From positions 186,001-250,000 of the forward strand of contig CP165730.1 in NCBI GenBank assembly GCA_041200185.1: a DNA stretch of 64,000 nt, read 5' to 3'. The translations under genes were made by a program, and so were the position numbers. The stretch comes from G041200185 sp041200185. GTDB taxonomy: Bacteria > Pseudomonadota > Alphaproteobacteria > BNTO01. Within the stretch, counting starts at the first letter, position 1. Each line of letters starts with the position of its first letter. The notes below the pieces were generated by a model. It was given only the letters and a program-made list of their open reading frames with translations. It made no database searches and was not told where the DNA came from. Positions 1 to 8,834 of the stretch are shown here, piece by piece.

Positions 1-429
1 GAGGCAGCTTCCCTAGGTACTCCTTCCGTCTGCTTCGTCGAAATTGACCCCCTCCTCTCTCAAAATATCAGCTCCTCCATTCAATCCCTCGGCCTATCTA
101 ACGTCGCTCAGGTCCTGAGTGCGAACCTCTTCAGCTCTCATTGTGCCTTGCGTTCTTCCAACATCAACTCCTTTGACCTGATCTTCCTCGATCCGCCTTA
201 CTTCCAAAAACTCTTGCCTCAGGCTATGACCTTCCTCGCTAACGAAAATCTTCTGTCCCCTTCTTCCATCCTGGTTGCTGAGTGCCATAAACACGAATTC
301 AAGGACTTCCTGTCTCTTCTTCCTGACTCATGGTCACCTCTCCTTGCACGTTTCTACGGTAAAATCGCCGTCTCATACTTCTGTCTACAACCACCGTCAG
401 CCGAGGGTGAAAAGCCGGAGAATGGATAG
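1..429 (+). CDS. rsmD: 16S rRNA (guanine966-N2)-methyltransferase RsmD, 3' part only
   Basis: The reading frame is open from base 1, so the start of the gene lies outside the window; about 142 C-terminal residues are present. The segment reading FDLIFLDPPY carries the DPPY catalytic motif typical of RsmD, which methylates G966 of 16S rRNA on the small subunit using S-adenosylmethionine. Upstream in frame, a VCFVEID segment matches the Rossmann strand whose acidic residue contacts the SAM ribose. Other N6/N2 methyltransferases also carry DPPY, but the preceding FDLIFL and the short C-terminal domain fit RsmD best. The last residues are hydrophilic and probably variable. Confidence 0.85.
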   Translation, partial: EAASLGTPSVCFVEIDPLLSQNISSSIQSLGLSNVAQVLSANLFSSHCALRSSNINSFDLIFLDPPYFQKLLPQAMTFLANENLLSPSSILVAECHKHEFKDFLSLLPDSWSPLLARFYGKIAVSYFCLQPPSAEGEKPENG

Positions 430-784
430 GATAAAATAGAATCACTAATAGGAAGGATTTGTACAGCAATAATCACGATGTGAACATGCCGGTTCGTTCG
501 TTAATGAAGAAGGAGAGTAAGAGGAGGATATAACAAACGAAAATTGGGGATGTCTTAGACCTAACCTTTGATAGTATATAATTTTTTCATTAATTATTAA
601 TAACAATTTTAAGAACTAATACTTATTAGTTAAGTGTGTTTTGCGCCTCTTGGTTACTACGTCATCAGAAGAATATTCAGTTACCATAGGTGTAAGCTAC
701 TAGTGCTGTATGTCCTTTTACCTCCCCCTTGTTGCTTTAGGAGAGGGCGTGGTAGGATGACTCGTGTTCCGGTGGGGATGGTAG
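430..784. other. AT-rich gap between rsmD and gatA
   Basis: No convincing gene is present. A gatC gene is often placed just before gatA, but no ORF here resembles GatC, so gatC must lie elsewhere. The stretch contains one plausible sigma-70 promoter, annotated separately, which would leave a gatA leader of about 200 nt. Confidence 0.5.
555..582 (+). promoter_or_regulatory. Putative sigma-70 promoter for gatAB
   Basis: TTAGAC at 555-560 and a perfect TATAAT at 577-582 are separated by 16 bases, and an A/T-rich discriminator follows. It points toward gatA. Such matches also arise by chance in AT-rich DNA, so only the good -10 box and the orientation support it. Confidence 0.35.
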
Positions 785-2275
785 TTGATTTTGACGGGGC
801 GGTGCAAAGATTTTCTGGACCTGAGCCTTGTTGAGGCTCGTCAGAAACTCGAACGAAAAGAGATAGGTGCGGTAGAGCTTACTGAGGCGTGTATTGAGGC
901 GGCAGAGAATTCGCGCGATCTGAATGTTTTTATTACGGAGACGTTTGATGTAGCTCGCCAGCAGGCACATGTTTCTGAGGGAAAGTTGGCAAAGGGACAA
1001 GGCGGCTTACTCGAAGGGATCCCACTTGGCATCAAGGATTTGTTCTGCACAAAAGGTATCCGAACAACGGCAGGTTCGAGGAGCCTTGAGAACTTCATTC
1101 CCCCTTACGAGTCGACCGTAACGCAGAATCTCCTTGATGAAGGCGCTGTTTTTCTTGGAAAGCTCAACATGGACGAGTTCGCCATGGGGTCTGCAGGTCT
1201 TACAAGTTACTTTGGTCCTGCGGTTAATCCGCTTCGCAGCTCAAAGAATCCGGACAAAGCTCTCGTACCAGGAGGATCCTCTAGTGGGGCTTCAGCCTCC
1301 GTTGCCGCAAGGATCGTTTTTGGAGCGCCAGCGTCAGATACTGGGGGATCAATTCGCCAGCCAGCAGCCTTTACTGGAACCGTTGGGATCAAGCCGACCT
1401 ATGGCTTGTGCTCACGCTATGGCATGGTTGCGTTTGCCTCCTCACTGGATCAGGCGGGGCCTATTACTCGGACTGTCAGGGATTCGGCTTTGATGCTAAG
1501 CGTCATGGCGAGCTACGACACCAAGGACTCGACTTCTCTCAAGGTTGCCAAGACCAACTATCTAGAGAGTCTAGTTCCGTCAGCAAGGGGTCTCAAGATC
1601 GGCATTCCAAAGGAGTGCTTGGAAAATCTTCCTGCTGAGGACGCTCGTATTTTCCAGGCGAGTGTTGATCGGTTTCAGCAACTTGGGGCGACGTTTTCTG
1701 AAATCTCTCTTACGACGTTGCAATATGCCCTTTGTTCCTACTACATTATTGCTCCTGCTGAAGCGTCTTCGAACCTGGCGCGTTATGATGGTGTTAGGTA
1801 TGGCTTTCGTACGAAAGATGTCCGTGCGTTATCGGACCTTTACGGAGAGACCAGACACCAGGGCTTTGGAAAGGAAGTCCAGCGCCGCATTCTTATCGGA
1901 ACTTATGTTCTATCTCGTGGGGGATTTGAGTCGCATTACATTATGGCTCAGAAGGTTCGGGAGAAAATTATTGAGGAGTTCGCTGAGGCTTTTCAGACGT
2001 CTGATCTCATTCTTATGCCGACGACTATTGGCCCTGCCTTTGGTATCGACGAAGGGCCTAAGATGAGTTCTGTTGATATGTACCTTAATGATGTTTTTAC
2101 CGTTATTGCCAACATGGCGCGATTACCAGGGATTTCTATTCCTTCTGGGAAAACAGATGATGGTCTTCCAATGGGGGTTCAGTTGATTGGTCCACGTCTT
2201 TCGGAACAGCTCCTTTTTAACGCAGCAGCAGCCTTTGAAGATTCATTTTTGGAGGGACATTATGGTAAGTGCTAG
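785..2275 (+). CDS. gatA: Glutamyl-/aspartyl-tRNA amidotransferase subunit A (GatA)
   Basis: GatA is the glutaminase/amidase subunit of GatCAB, which converts Glu-tRNA(Gln) and Asp-tRNA(Asn) to the amidated forms in the cytoplasm. All parts of the amidase-signature Ser-cisSer-Lys triad are visible: Lys84 in GIPLGIKDL, Ser165 in PGGSSSG and the nucleophile Ser189 in SDTGGSIRQPA. The length of 496 aa is normal. The start is uncertain because there is no ATG: TTG at 785 or TTG at 791 are both possible behind a GGTGGGGATGG stretch. Homology proper begins at about residue 11 (LDLSLVEARQKL). The gene overlaps gatB by 14 nt, implying translational coupling. No gatC is adjacent. Confidence 0.95.
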   Translation: MILTGRCKDFLDLSLVEARQKLERKEIGAVELTEACIEAAENSRDLNVFITETFDVARQQAHVSEGKLAKGQGGLLEGIPLGIKDLFCTKGIRTTAGSRSLENFIPPYESTVTQNLLDEGAVFLGKLNMDEFAMGSAGLTSYFGPAVNPLRSSKNPDKALVPGGSSSGASASVAARIVFGAPASDTGGSIRQPAAFTGTVGIKPTYGLCSRYGMVAFASSLDQAGPITRTVRDSALMLSVMASYDTKDSTSLKVAKTNYLESLVPSARGLKIGIPKECLENLPAEDARIFQASVDRFQQLGATFSEISLTTLQYALCSYYIIAPAEASSNLARYDGVRYGFRTKDVRALSDLYGETRHQGFGKEVQRRILIGTYVLSRGGFESHYIMAQKVREKIIEEFAEAFQTSDLILMPTTIGPAFGIDEGPKMSSVDMYLNDVFTVIANMARLPGISIPSGKTDDGLPMGVQLIGPRLSEQLLFNAAAAFEDSFLEGHYGKC

Positions 2276-3764
2276 TATTCATTCCTCAACGACATCTCCT
2301 ACGGCTGCACCAACAGAAGGTTGGGAGATTGTTATTGGTTTGGAAATTCATGCGCAGGTGGCTTCGAAATCCAAGCTTTTTAGCGGGTCTGCTACGAGTG
2401 GTGACGGGGGACCGAACTCGCGTGTTAGTTTTTTTGATGCAGGTATGCCTGGGATGTTGCCTGTCGTTAACGAATATTGCGTTGATCAAGCTATTCGGAC
2501 GGGCTTAGGAATTCATGGAGAGATTAATAAAGTCTCCGTCTTTGACAGAAAGAACTATTTTTACCCTGATTTGCCGACGGGGTACCAGATCTCTCAATTT
2601 TTTTACCCTATCGTTTCGAAGGGGTATGTTGATGTCCTCGACGGTACGGAAACAAAAAGGATGGGAATTACAAGGATTCATCTTGAACAGGACGCTGGGA
2701 AAAGTATCCATGATTTAGATCCGAAGAAGTCCTTTATAGACCTGAATCGCGCCGGGATCGCACTCATGGAGATTGTTACGGAGCCAGATATGCGTTCTGT
2801 TGAGCAAGCGGTTGCTGTAGCTAAGAAAGTGCATACCCTCGTTCAGTACCTCGGCACGTGCGAAGGAAATATGGAACGTGGCAACTTCCGCATTGATGCC
2901 AATATATCCATTCATCGGCCTGGAACTCCCTTTGGCACGCGCGTTGAGATCAAGAATTTGAATTCTTTCCGTTTTATGCAAGCGGCTTTGGCTTATGAAG
3001 TCGAAAGGCAAACGGAAGTACTGGAGTCAGGGGGAGTGGTAACTCAGGAGACGCGCCTCTACGATACGCAAACGGGAGTGACGGTTATTATGCGTGACAA
3101 GGAAGATGCTAATGATTACCGTTATTTTCCTGACCCTGATTTGCCTCCTTTGATCCTAGATGAAGGGCGTATCGAGTCGATTCGTCGAAGTATGCCAGAG
3201 TTGCCTGATGAGAAAAAGAAGCGATATATCCAGTCGTTGGGTCTCAGTGAGTACGATGCCGATATTTTGACGGGAGACTTGTCGCTCTCTCGATTCTACG
3301 AAGAAGCTGTTCAGTGCTCCGAATTTCCTAACCCTCAGGCGGCATATAAGCTTATTGCTAATTGGATCATGGGGGATCTGTTTGCGCGGATGAAAGAAGA
3401 GAGTCTTGATTTCGGTGGCGTAAAAGTTACCCCTAAGGCTTTATCTCAACTGGTTGTGCTTATTCAAAAAGGGGTTATCTCAAGCAAGATGGCCAAAACA
3501 GTATTTGAGGAAATGTGGAAGCAGCCCGATCAATCTCCGCAAGACATCGTGACACGATTAGGGTTTCGGCAGGTTTCCGATGAGGCTTCTATTCTCTCTG
3601 CCGTTCGTGAGATTTTAGCGGCGAATCCGTCCCTTGTGGAAAGTTACCGCAACGGGAAGGAGTCGGTGTTTGGCTTTTTTGTGGGACAAGTTATGAAACA
3701 TTTCCGCGGCCAGGCCAACCCTGAGGTTGTGAACGTCCTCCTGAAGAAGGAACTGAGTTCGTAG
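2262..3764 (+). CDS. gatB: Glutamyl-/aspartyl-tRNA amidotransferase subunit B (GatB)
   Basis: GatB is the tRNA-binding kinase/transamidase subunit partnered with GatA. The start is ATG 2262, inside the end of gatA and preceded by GGAGGG at 2251-2256; an open frame reaches further upstream but lies entirely within gatA. The 500-aa product shows family blocks in order: WEIVIGLEIHAQ near the N-terminus, FFDAGMPGMLPVVN, FYPDLPTGYQISQ, NFRIDANISI and YRYFPDPDLPP. A C-terminal YqeY-like tail domain, used for tRNA discrimination, covers roughly the last 150 residues. Length and motifs are complete, so the enzyme should be active, with GatC supplied from another locus. Confidence 0.96.
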   Translation: MVSASIHSSTTSPTAAPTEGWEIVIGLEIHAQVASKSKLFSGSATSGDGGPNSRVSFFDAGMPGMLPVVNEYCVDQAIRTGLGIHGEINKVSVFDRKNYFYPDLPTGYQISQFFYPIVSKGYVDVLDGTETKRMGITRIHLEQDAGKSIHDLDPKKSFIDLNRAGIALMEIVTEPDMRSVEQAVAVAKKVHTLVQYLGTCEGNMERGNFRIDANISIHRPGTPFGTRVEIKNLNSFRFMQAALAYEVERQTEVLESGGVVTQETRLYDTQTGVTVIMRDKEDANDYRYFPDPDLPPLILDEGRIESIRRSMPELPDEKKKRYIQSLGLSEYDADILTGDLSLSRFYEEAVQCSEFPNPQAAYKLIANWIMGDLFARMKEESLDFGGVKVTPKALSQLVVLIQKGVISSKMAKTVFEEMWKQPDQSPQDIVTRLGFRQVSDEASILSAVREILAANPSLVESYRNGKESVFGFFVGQVMKHFRGQANPEVVNVLLKKELSS

Positions 3765-3858
3765 TTGAGGGGGCAGTGTTAATTTTGTCCGAACGGTAGA
3801 GGCGTTCTGTCGGAACAGGATGTCGACGTGTTTCAAGTCTTGGGGGAGGGTTTCGTTT

Positions 3859-4815
3859 ATGTCGATAGCTTTCTTTCGGAGAACATGTCTTGTTCTCCTT
3901 GTCCTTCCGTCCTTTTCGAGATCCGACCCTCTTCAATCACTCATTAGAAAGCTTAACATTCGGCTGATTGCTCCCTCTTCAGGATGTTCACCTGAGATTT
4001 ATTAAAAAGTAAAAGAATACCTTAAACTTCCCGTAATGGGCCCAAATTATGTTCAGGATTACCTTGAAGTTATTTTTGCAGAGCCACACCTCAAGGCGAG
4101 GCGACTTGATAAAGCTCTTCGCTCCTCGGCTGATATTCTCTGGGCGTTACGGGGTGGATACGGTTTAAATAAAATCCTTCCTCTTATAAATAGACTTGAT
4201 TATAAGAACGTTAAACCAAAAATCCTTGTCGGTTATTCTGATACGGTGGCTCTTCTTCTTTACTTTTCGCAGAAGTATGGTTGGAAGGGGATTCACGGCT
4301 GCAATTTTTACGAGATTTGTACTCGGAAAAAGTCGTCTTTATCACGCCAGCTTCTTGTTAACTTCCTCTCGGGACAGGCAAACGTTCTCACTCTAGAAGG
4401 TCTCACACCCTTGAATCACTCAGCTCGTCAAGCAACTAAGATCTGCGGGTACACGACGGGAGGTAATCTTACGATTCTTCAAGATTCCCTTGGAACACCA
4501 TGGCAAGTAGTAGGTGAGGATCGCATTATCTTTGTTGAAGATGTTAATGTCCACGGCCATTACCTCGACAGAGCTCTTAACCACTTGAGAAATGCAGGGG
4601 TGTTACAGAGGGCTCGTGCTCTCGTTTTTGGGGATTTTTCACAGGAGGACCTTGCTGTTATCAGGGTGTTTTCGGACACACTACCCATTCCTGTTTTCCA
4701 AACGCCACTTTTTGGGCATGGAGATGAGAACCATCCCATTGGCATCCATTTTTGGGGGCGGATCATGAGATCTTCCGGTGGAAGTTTTTTGGTTTCTATG
4801 ACTCGTACGCGCTAG
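3859..4815 (+). pseudogene. LD-carboxypeptidase (peptidase S66, LdcA/MccF type) interrupted by one in-frame stop
   Basis: S66 peptidases remove the terminal D-Ala from murein tetrapeptides during cell-wall recycling. Reading from ATG 3859 (GGGGGAGGG upstream) gives a hydrophobic start and the family motif IRLIAPSSG, then TAA at 4003-4005. The same frame continues unbroken to 4815 with the rest of the enzyme: the nucleophile Ser in VGYSDT, GGNLTILQDSLGTPW, a Glu in IIFVEDV and the catalytic His in LFGHGDENHP. Without the stop the product would be 318 aa, a normal size. ATG 4036 follows the stop but has no ribosome site and would lack the N-terminal strand. It is most simply a recent nonsense mutation. 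A sequencing error or readthrough cannot be excluded. Confidence 0.8.
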
Positions 4816-4894
4816 AGGAAGACTCTGCATCTTTTAGGCTCTGTTTTCGATGCTATGTTAAAATGACTTCGTAGGAAGGTTGATTAATGCGTGA

Positions 4895-5050
4895 ATGATG
4901 GACTCTACTCGGCGCTACCGCATTTCAGACTTAAAGGGGCGAGCTGCCAACCGCAACTCCGTGCCTAAGCGCATTCTCATGAAGAAGGCTTTTCAGATCA
5001 CCTTGGGGGTAGCCCTCGTCTTGCTATTTAGTTGGTTGGTGTGTCGATAA
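4895..5050 (+). CDS. Small single-span membrane protein (51 aa)
   Basis: The first 30 residues are basic and hydrophilic. They are followed by one predicted membrane helix (ITLGVALVLLFSWLV) and a short end, which suggests an N-in topology. AGGAAGG at 4873-4879 is rather far from the tandem ATG codons at 4895 and 4898. The stop overlaps the GTG start of the S4-domain fragment. In some alphaproteobacteria a short membrane protein lies next to rluD, and this may be its counterpart. I do not recognise the family. Because the partner gene is broken, this one may also be a remnant. Confidence 0.45.
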   Translation: MMDSTRRYRISDLKGRAANRNSVPKRILMKKAFQITLGVALVLLFSWLVCR

Positions 5051-5226
5051 CTTCCCATAAGAGCGTTCAGGTGCCTCTCGAAGAAAACGGCGAAAGGGTT
5101 GATTTCGCTCTTTCGCACTTAGCAGGTTTTAGTCGCTCACATGCACAGGCACTGATCGCCTCTGGGAGCGTCCTTTGTAATGGTGCCTGCGTCAAACTGG
5201 CGAAGTTTAAGCCATTTCATAAATGA
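5041..5226 (+). pseudogene. Truncated RluC/RluD-type pseudouridine synthase: S4 domain only
   Basis: About 61 residues match the N-terminal S4 RNA-binding domain of large-subunit rRNA pseudouridine synthases: GERVDFALSHLAGFSRSHAQ, then LIASGSVLCNGACV. The frame stops at 5226 just where a normal protein continues into the 250-residue catalytic domain with its GRLD aspartate motif, and nothing of that domain follows in any frame. A standalone S4 protein (YlmH/RqcH-associated type) is possible, but the sequence is closest to the RluD N-terminus. GTG 5041 overlaps the upstream stop. I read it as a 5' remnant left by a deletion. Confidence 0.6.
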
Positions 5227-5227
5227 C

Positions 5228-5247
5228 AAGTGCCTCAAGAGGCATTT
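5228..5247. terminator. Short perfect inverted repeat after the S4 fragment
   Basis: AAGTGCCTC and GAGGCATTT are separated by two bases and can form a hairpin (one G-T pair) between the convergent S4 fragment and the nlpD-like gene. There is no clear T-run, so termination activity is uncertain. Confidence 0.3.
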
Positions 5248-5283
5248 GTGGTGAACCATCCAGCCATGTCAACGACCTTATTT

Positions 5284-6126
5284 CTAAGGTAAATAATCTC
5301 CGTCCTTTTCCTCCTGGGGAAGGTATTTGAGGGGGTTCACGGGTTTTTTGTTGGCATTACGCAGCTGGAAGTGGAGCTGAGGAATTCGCACATTACCCGT
5401 TTTTCCAACACGACCAAGGGTCTGCCCTTGCCGAACGCGGACTTTCTCTCCGGGTTGGGGGCGCTTGACGGAAATCTCCTGCAGGTGACCGTATATCGAG
5501 ATCATGCCGTTGTCATGCGTGAGAATCACCATCTTTCCGAACCCCAAGACAAGCTCACCGGCATCAAACACCGTTCCATCAGCAGCAGCCTTCACAACGA
5601 TGTCTGCCGGAGCTCCAATATTGATCCCCTCGCTTACGGTCCCATTTGGCAATTTGTCGTTGAAACGCCTCAGCAGGCGCCCCTTAACTGGCCAGATAAA
5701 ATCTGACGACGAGACACGAGGAGCCTCCATAACGGCCTCAGCAAGATCCGGCATTGACTCTTCTTGTGCACTTTCCTGGGCAACATCCTCAAACGAAGGC
5801 GAGGACGTCTCTACGGAAATCGACGGTGTGCTCATGGGCCCCTTGCCAAAATCCCGCGGTGGAATGACAAAAATCTTCTGCCCCGGCAGAAGCAACGACG
5901 CCGGTGTCAAATTATTCAACCGACAAATCTCCGAGATAGACATATCGTAGTGCTTGGCGATATCCGCAAGGTTCTCATTCGAATTCGCAACCGTGTGATA
6001 GTAAATCAGAGGACGCGCTTGAACAATCTCTGAGGGAGGTCCTTTCCGCGAACATCCCACCATGAACAAACCAACCGTGATGCCACCCAGAATCCCTCCG
6101 ACCTTCCTCAGCAAACTCGCACTCAT
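5284..6126 (-). CDS. LysM/M23-domain lipoprotein, NlpD-like murein hydrolase activator
   Basis: The 280-aa product starts after a strong AGAGGAGGTGG site. A signal peptide ends in a lipobox (FMVGC, Cys25), so it should be a periplasm-facing lipoprotein. A LysM domain covers about residues 43-90 (YHTVANSNENLADIAKHYD to PGQKIFVIP). A proline/serine linker and an M23 (LytM) domain from about residue 145 follow. The LytM domain lacks the first zinc-binding His: the usual HxGxD reads SEGIN. It keeps LHFQLR near the end. Loss of metal ligands is the hallmark of NlpD/EnvC proteins, which activate N-acetylmuramoyl-L-alanine amidases at the division septum and do not cut murein themselves. It stands alone, convergent with the S4 fragment. 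Confidence 0.85.
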   Translation of the reverse strand: MSASLLRKVGGILGGITVGLFMVGCSRKGPPSEIVQARPLIYYHTVANSNENLADIAKHYDMSISEICRLNNLTPASLLLPGQKIFVIPPRDFGKGPMSTPSISVETSSPSFEDVAQESAQEESMPDLAEAVMEAPRVSSSDFIWPVKGRLLRRFNDKLPNGTVSEGINIGAPADIVVKAAADGTVFDAGELVLGFGKMVILTHDNGMISIYGHLQEISVKRPQPGEKVRVRQGQTLGRVGKTGNVRIPQLHFQLRNANKKPVNPLKYLPQEEKDGDYLP

Positions 6127-6578
6127 CCTCTTCCACCTCCTCTCCGAGATTGTAACATCTTTTCGATTCCGTACGGAACTGTTGAACTAGACATAGCGAG
6201 AGCCTATTCGACGTTTCTTACTCACCGTACGCTCTTTCAAAAATGCTTTAAAAGCAAGAACTCTACCCCTAGCGAAGGGCACAGGCCGAGTTTTCTTCTT
6301 ACTTCTTTCCAAAAGTCCATCATAAAACGATTCTCTCACACTCCAAAAGACCGGCCTTGCGCCGCAATCGATGTATAGGTAGAGTCCTAAAGTATTACAC
6401 AGCTTAGAATACTTATCTAAAATTGTTAATACACAAGCTGGACTACAAACATAAACAATATGACCTAAAAAACGATCTAGTCGCAACCCCAAAAATACTC
6501 TTAATCAAAAAGATTGATTGCCTTTGCTCGTTTTATTGTATACCTTTAATTGTGTTTTCGTGTTTGTAGGGTGCCATC
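6127..6578. other. Gap with one doubtful minus-strand ORF
   Basis: A 101-codon minus-strand frame (6187-6492) starts at TTG without a clear ribosome site and resembles no known family. Its last third is basic. I regard it as a chance frame or decayed gene. The AT-rich DNA at 6490-6570 probably holds the promoter of the next gene. Confidence 0.4.
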
Positions 6579-7352
6579 ATGCTCATTTTTTCAAAATTTA
6601 GTTATGGGGCGTTAGCCATCTTTACGCTCGCGACCTCAGCTCATGCTTCGGAATGCACTATCGTTTATACGAAGGGAGTTACTCGCATCAATAATAGTTC
6701 GATTTCCGTGAATCTTAATTGCAATAATTATATGTTCATTCACGATCATCCTTCTGCTAACAAAAACAAAACTCCCCGGCCTCGTAGGTCAAAACAACAT
6801 TCTTCTAGCGAGCCTTCCTCCATCCATCAAGATCCAAAAACGCCACCTCCTCCTCTCTCTTTACCAAACGCTGAAACCGAACGAATACTTCATCTTCTTG
6901 ACCCTTTAAATCACTCCGTTCGGGATCTCATTCATGCGGACGAGTCGCGTCAAGCTGCCCCCACAACAGCATTACACGAAAAAAATCGTCACGAATTATT
7001 CCGCGAGACACTGTCGCACATAAAGGCACTCGTGGATGACAAACCATCACTAAAGTGGATCCTTAAGGACAAGCTCAGCTTACCTTTCTTACAGGCGTTG
7101 AAAAATCTTTCTTCTGACATAAATGTGGCTGCATCATCGAATGATGAGTCGATTCTGTTTAACACTGAGGACGCTTATACGGTGCTATTTTGTTGCAGAA
7201 TATGGGAAAGTCAGCTGAGTGGAGAAACGGCGTCAAATCGTTCAATGGACCCCAAATCTCTCATCGAAAGCATTCAGCGGAATGCATCAATACCTCAGGT
7301 TCCCGATCAAAATCCCACGGACAAGGAGCACCCCTTGGATAATGACAATTAA
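6579..7352 (+). CDS. Predicted secreted protein, unknown family
   Basis: The 257-aa product begins with a clear Sec signal peptide (FSYGALAIFTLATSAHA, cleavage likely after AHA near residue 23). Next come about 25 residues of strand-like sequence with two cysteines, then a proline/serine/lysine-rich linker (about residues 60-100). A helical C-terminal region of about 130 residues contains a Cys-Cys pair, and the tail is rich in proline and acidic residues. No enzyme motif is visible. It stands alone between a minus-strand lipoprotein and a repeat element. The architecture fits an exported, host-facing protein, but the function is unknown. Confidence 0.7.
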   Translation: MLIFSKFSYGALAIFTLATSAHASECTIVYTKGVTRINNSSISVNLNCNNYMFIHDHPSANKNKTPRPRRSKQHSSSEPSSIHQDPKTPPPPLSLPNAETERILHLLDPLNHSVRDLIHADESRQAAPTTALHEKNRHELFRETLSHIKALVDDKPSLKWILKDKLSLPFLQALKNLSSDINVAASSNDESILFNTEDAYTVLFCCRIWESQLSGETASNRSMDPKSLIESIQRNASIPQVPDQNPTDKEHPLDNDN

Positions 7353-7446
7353 CCAGCAGTCCTAGGGTAAGGGGGGGCAATAGCTTCCTTTCCTTATTTT
7401 TTTGGAAAGTGAAGACGGCCTCCCTTAGAAGCCCGTATCATGTAGT

Positions 7447-7506
7447 GCTCAAGCGCACTGAAAGGAAGGCTGAGGCGTAGAACCTCAGTTTTCCTTGTTT
7501 GCGTCC
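7447..7506 (-). repeat. Palindromic dispersed repeat, copy 1
   Basis: This 60-bp element contains a hairpin, CTGAGG-CGTAGAA-CCTCAG, extended by AAGGAA/TTCCTT arms. It recurs at 8767-8824 in the same orientation with about 80 percent identity. Read on the minus strand, it encodes GKLRFYASAFLSVRLS, nearly the same peptide as copy 2. It lies just downstream of the 7540-8826 gene. Confidence 0.8.
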
Positions 7507-7539
7507 TAAATCCACGCAAAACAAATAGTGTTTTCCCTC

Positions 7540-8826
7540 TCATCCTCGTTCATCTTTATCTTCATTTGCCTCCTGCCTAAGTCCTAGAATATACCCAACG
7601 TGCCCCAAAGGACCTCGAGCGGGTACACGGTAAACCTCCTCAAAGAGTCGCGATGGCACTCCGTAAACCCGAGGAGTTATCCGAAATTGTTTTTTGCCTT
7701 GTCCTTTCTGTGCTTCCTTACCAGTTAGCTGAAACTTCTGTTGTCTCTTATATTCATCTTGCGATAGGAACGCATAGACCAATCCTGAGGTTTTGTTGTC
7801 GAACTCGTGCCAATTTAAGAGTGATTGATACCTTTCTTCTTTATTCAGCCTGTGCCAATTTGCTAAACACCGTTCAACATGGCTTGCTCCCTTTTTGTAC
7901 ACGCTCCATACATCCTTAGGAGAAAAACTCTCCTGTTGTAGCGCCTGATCAAGATCGAAGAAAAAGGAAAAATTCTCCGGAAAATCAAAAATATCCTCCC
8001 TTCCAATAAAAGGCGGAAGAAGAGGCCAATACGCCCCTTCTGTCAGAGAGTATTTGGGGTTGATCTTTTGAAGGGGCCACAGGAGTTTTTCCCCTATTGG
8101 CACACAGTAAATCCATTGAGATTTTGAGCCAGCAGGAGGCAGTGAACTCTCAAAATATTCGGTAACTTTCTTCCAAGACAATCGACTCTTATACCTGTTT
8201 TCGTTGTCGCATAAGAAACCAATCAAGGCGATGACTCGATTGCGAAAACGAAGGGGTACTTCTTGAGGATTGTATTTTTTCCCATTCGCATAGGCTTCAC
8301 GCCAAAAACTTTCGGCTGATTTCAGCAAAAGAAGAAACCACGCGTTATAAAATTTGATATGCTCCCGCGTGCACGAAGCTAAGGCAGACAAAAAATCAGC
8401 GGGCTTGGGCGCTGCCAGCAACATAAACAGGTCGAATAAAGTGTAAGCACAACCAGGAGCTCGAATAGCCTTAAGATCTAAACAATAACGGATTTCTGAG
8501 CAGCTTTTCCCTTCTGCCGTCATGCCAACAAAGGTAACAGGTGTGCCTTGAAGAATGGGAATGTTAGAAGGTATTTCGACGCTTGCATTCGCTGCCTTCC
8601 CGCTAGGTAAAGGGCAACGGACTCCTTCGGCTTTCACTGCAAAGTCCGTAGAAAAGTATCGCCTCGATAACTCCTCTACGGACAATTCTGAAACCCTCGA
8701 AGAGGCAGACTCATACTGAAGGTAAGGAACATAGGCACACGAATTCCCCCCTATTGCTCCCCAAAGGCTCAAGCGCACCGCGAGGGAGGCTGAGGCGTAG
8801 AACCTCAGCTTTCCTCTTTGCGTCAT
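7540..8826 (-). CDS. Predicted exported protein of unknown family whose N-terminus is made by a repeat
   Basis: Taking ATG 8824-8826 as the start gives 428 aa; an upstream ATG at 8850 would lie inside thrS. The first 22 residues (MTQRGKLRFYASASLAVRLS and two more) are encoded by palindromic repeat copy 2. Together with the following LWGAIGGNSCA they look like a signal peptide. The body is helical, rich in Trp, Phe, Tyr and Cys, with a basic Gln/Lys-rich stretch near residue 370. No catalytic motif is recognised. The gene sits directly behind thrS and is flanked by the two repeat copies. It may be cotranscribed with thrS or be a separately acquired cassette. Confidence 0.6.
   Translation of the reverse strand: MTQRGKLRFYASASLAVRLSLWGAIGGNSCAYVPYLQYESASSRVSELSVEELSRRYFSTDFAVKAEGVRCPLPSGKAANASVEIPSNIPILQGTPVTFVGMTAEGKSCSEIRYCLDLKAIRAPGCAYTLFDLFMLLAAPKPADFLSALASCTREHIKFYNAWFLLLLKSAESFWREAYANGKKYNPQEVPLRFRNRVIALIGFLCDNENRYKSRLSWKKVTEYFESSLPPAGSKSQWIYCVPIGEKLLWPLQKINPKYSLTEGAYWPLLPPFIGREDIFDFPENFSFFFDLDQALQQESFSPKDVWSVYKKGASHVERCLANWHRLNKEERYQSLLNWHEFDNKTSGLVYAFLSQDEYKRQQKFQLTGKEAQKGQGKKQFRITPRVYGVPSRLFEEVYRVPARGPLGHVGYILGLRQEANEDKDERG
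8767..8824 (-). repeat. Palindromic dispersed repeat, copy 2 (protein-coding)
   Basis: This is the second copy of the 60-bp element: GCTCAAGCGCAC, then GGCTGAGGCGTAGAACCTC as the hairpin core. Here it lies in frame at the 5' end of the exported-protein gene and supplies its N-terminal residues. Its core is identical to copy 1, and the arms differ at several bases. Confidence 0.8.
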
Positions 8827-8834
8827 TCGGTTTT

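Noticed and set aside
634..834. 66-codon plus-strand frame as a gatC candidate
   Set aside because: Its sequence (Cys- and Arg-rich) has none of the GatC helical pattern, and it overlaps the gatA start.
6187..6492. 101-codon minus-strand frame
   Set aside because: TTG start without a ribosome site and no recognisable pattern.
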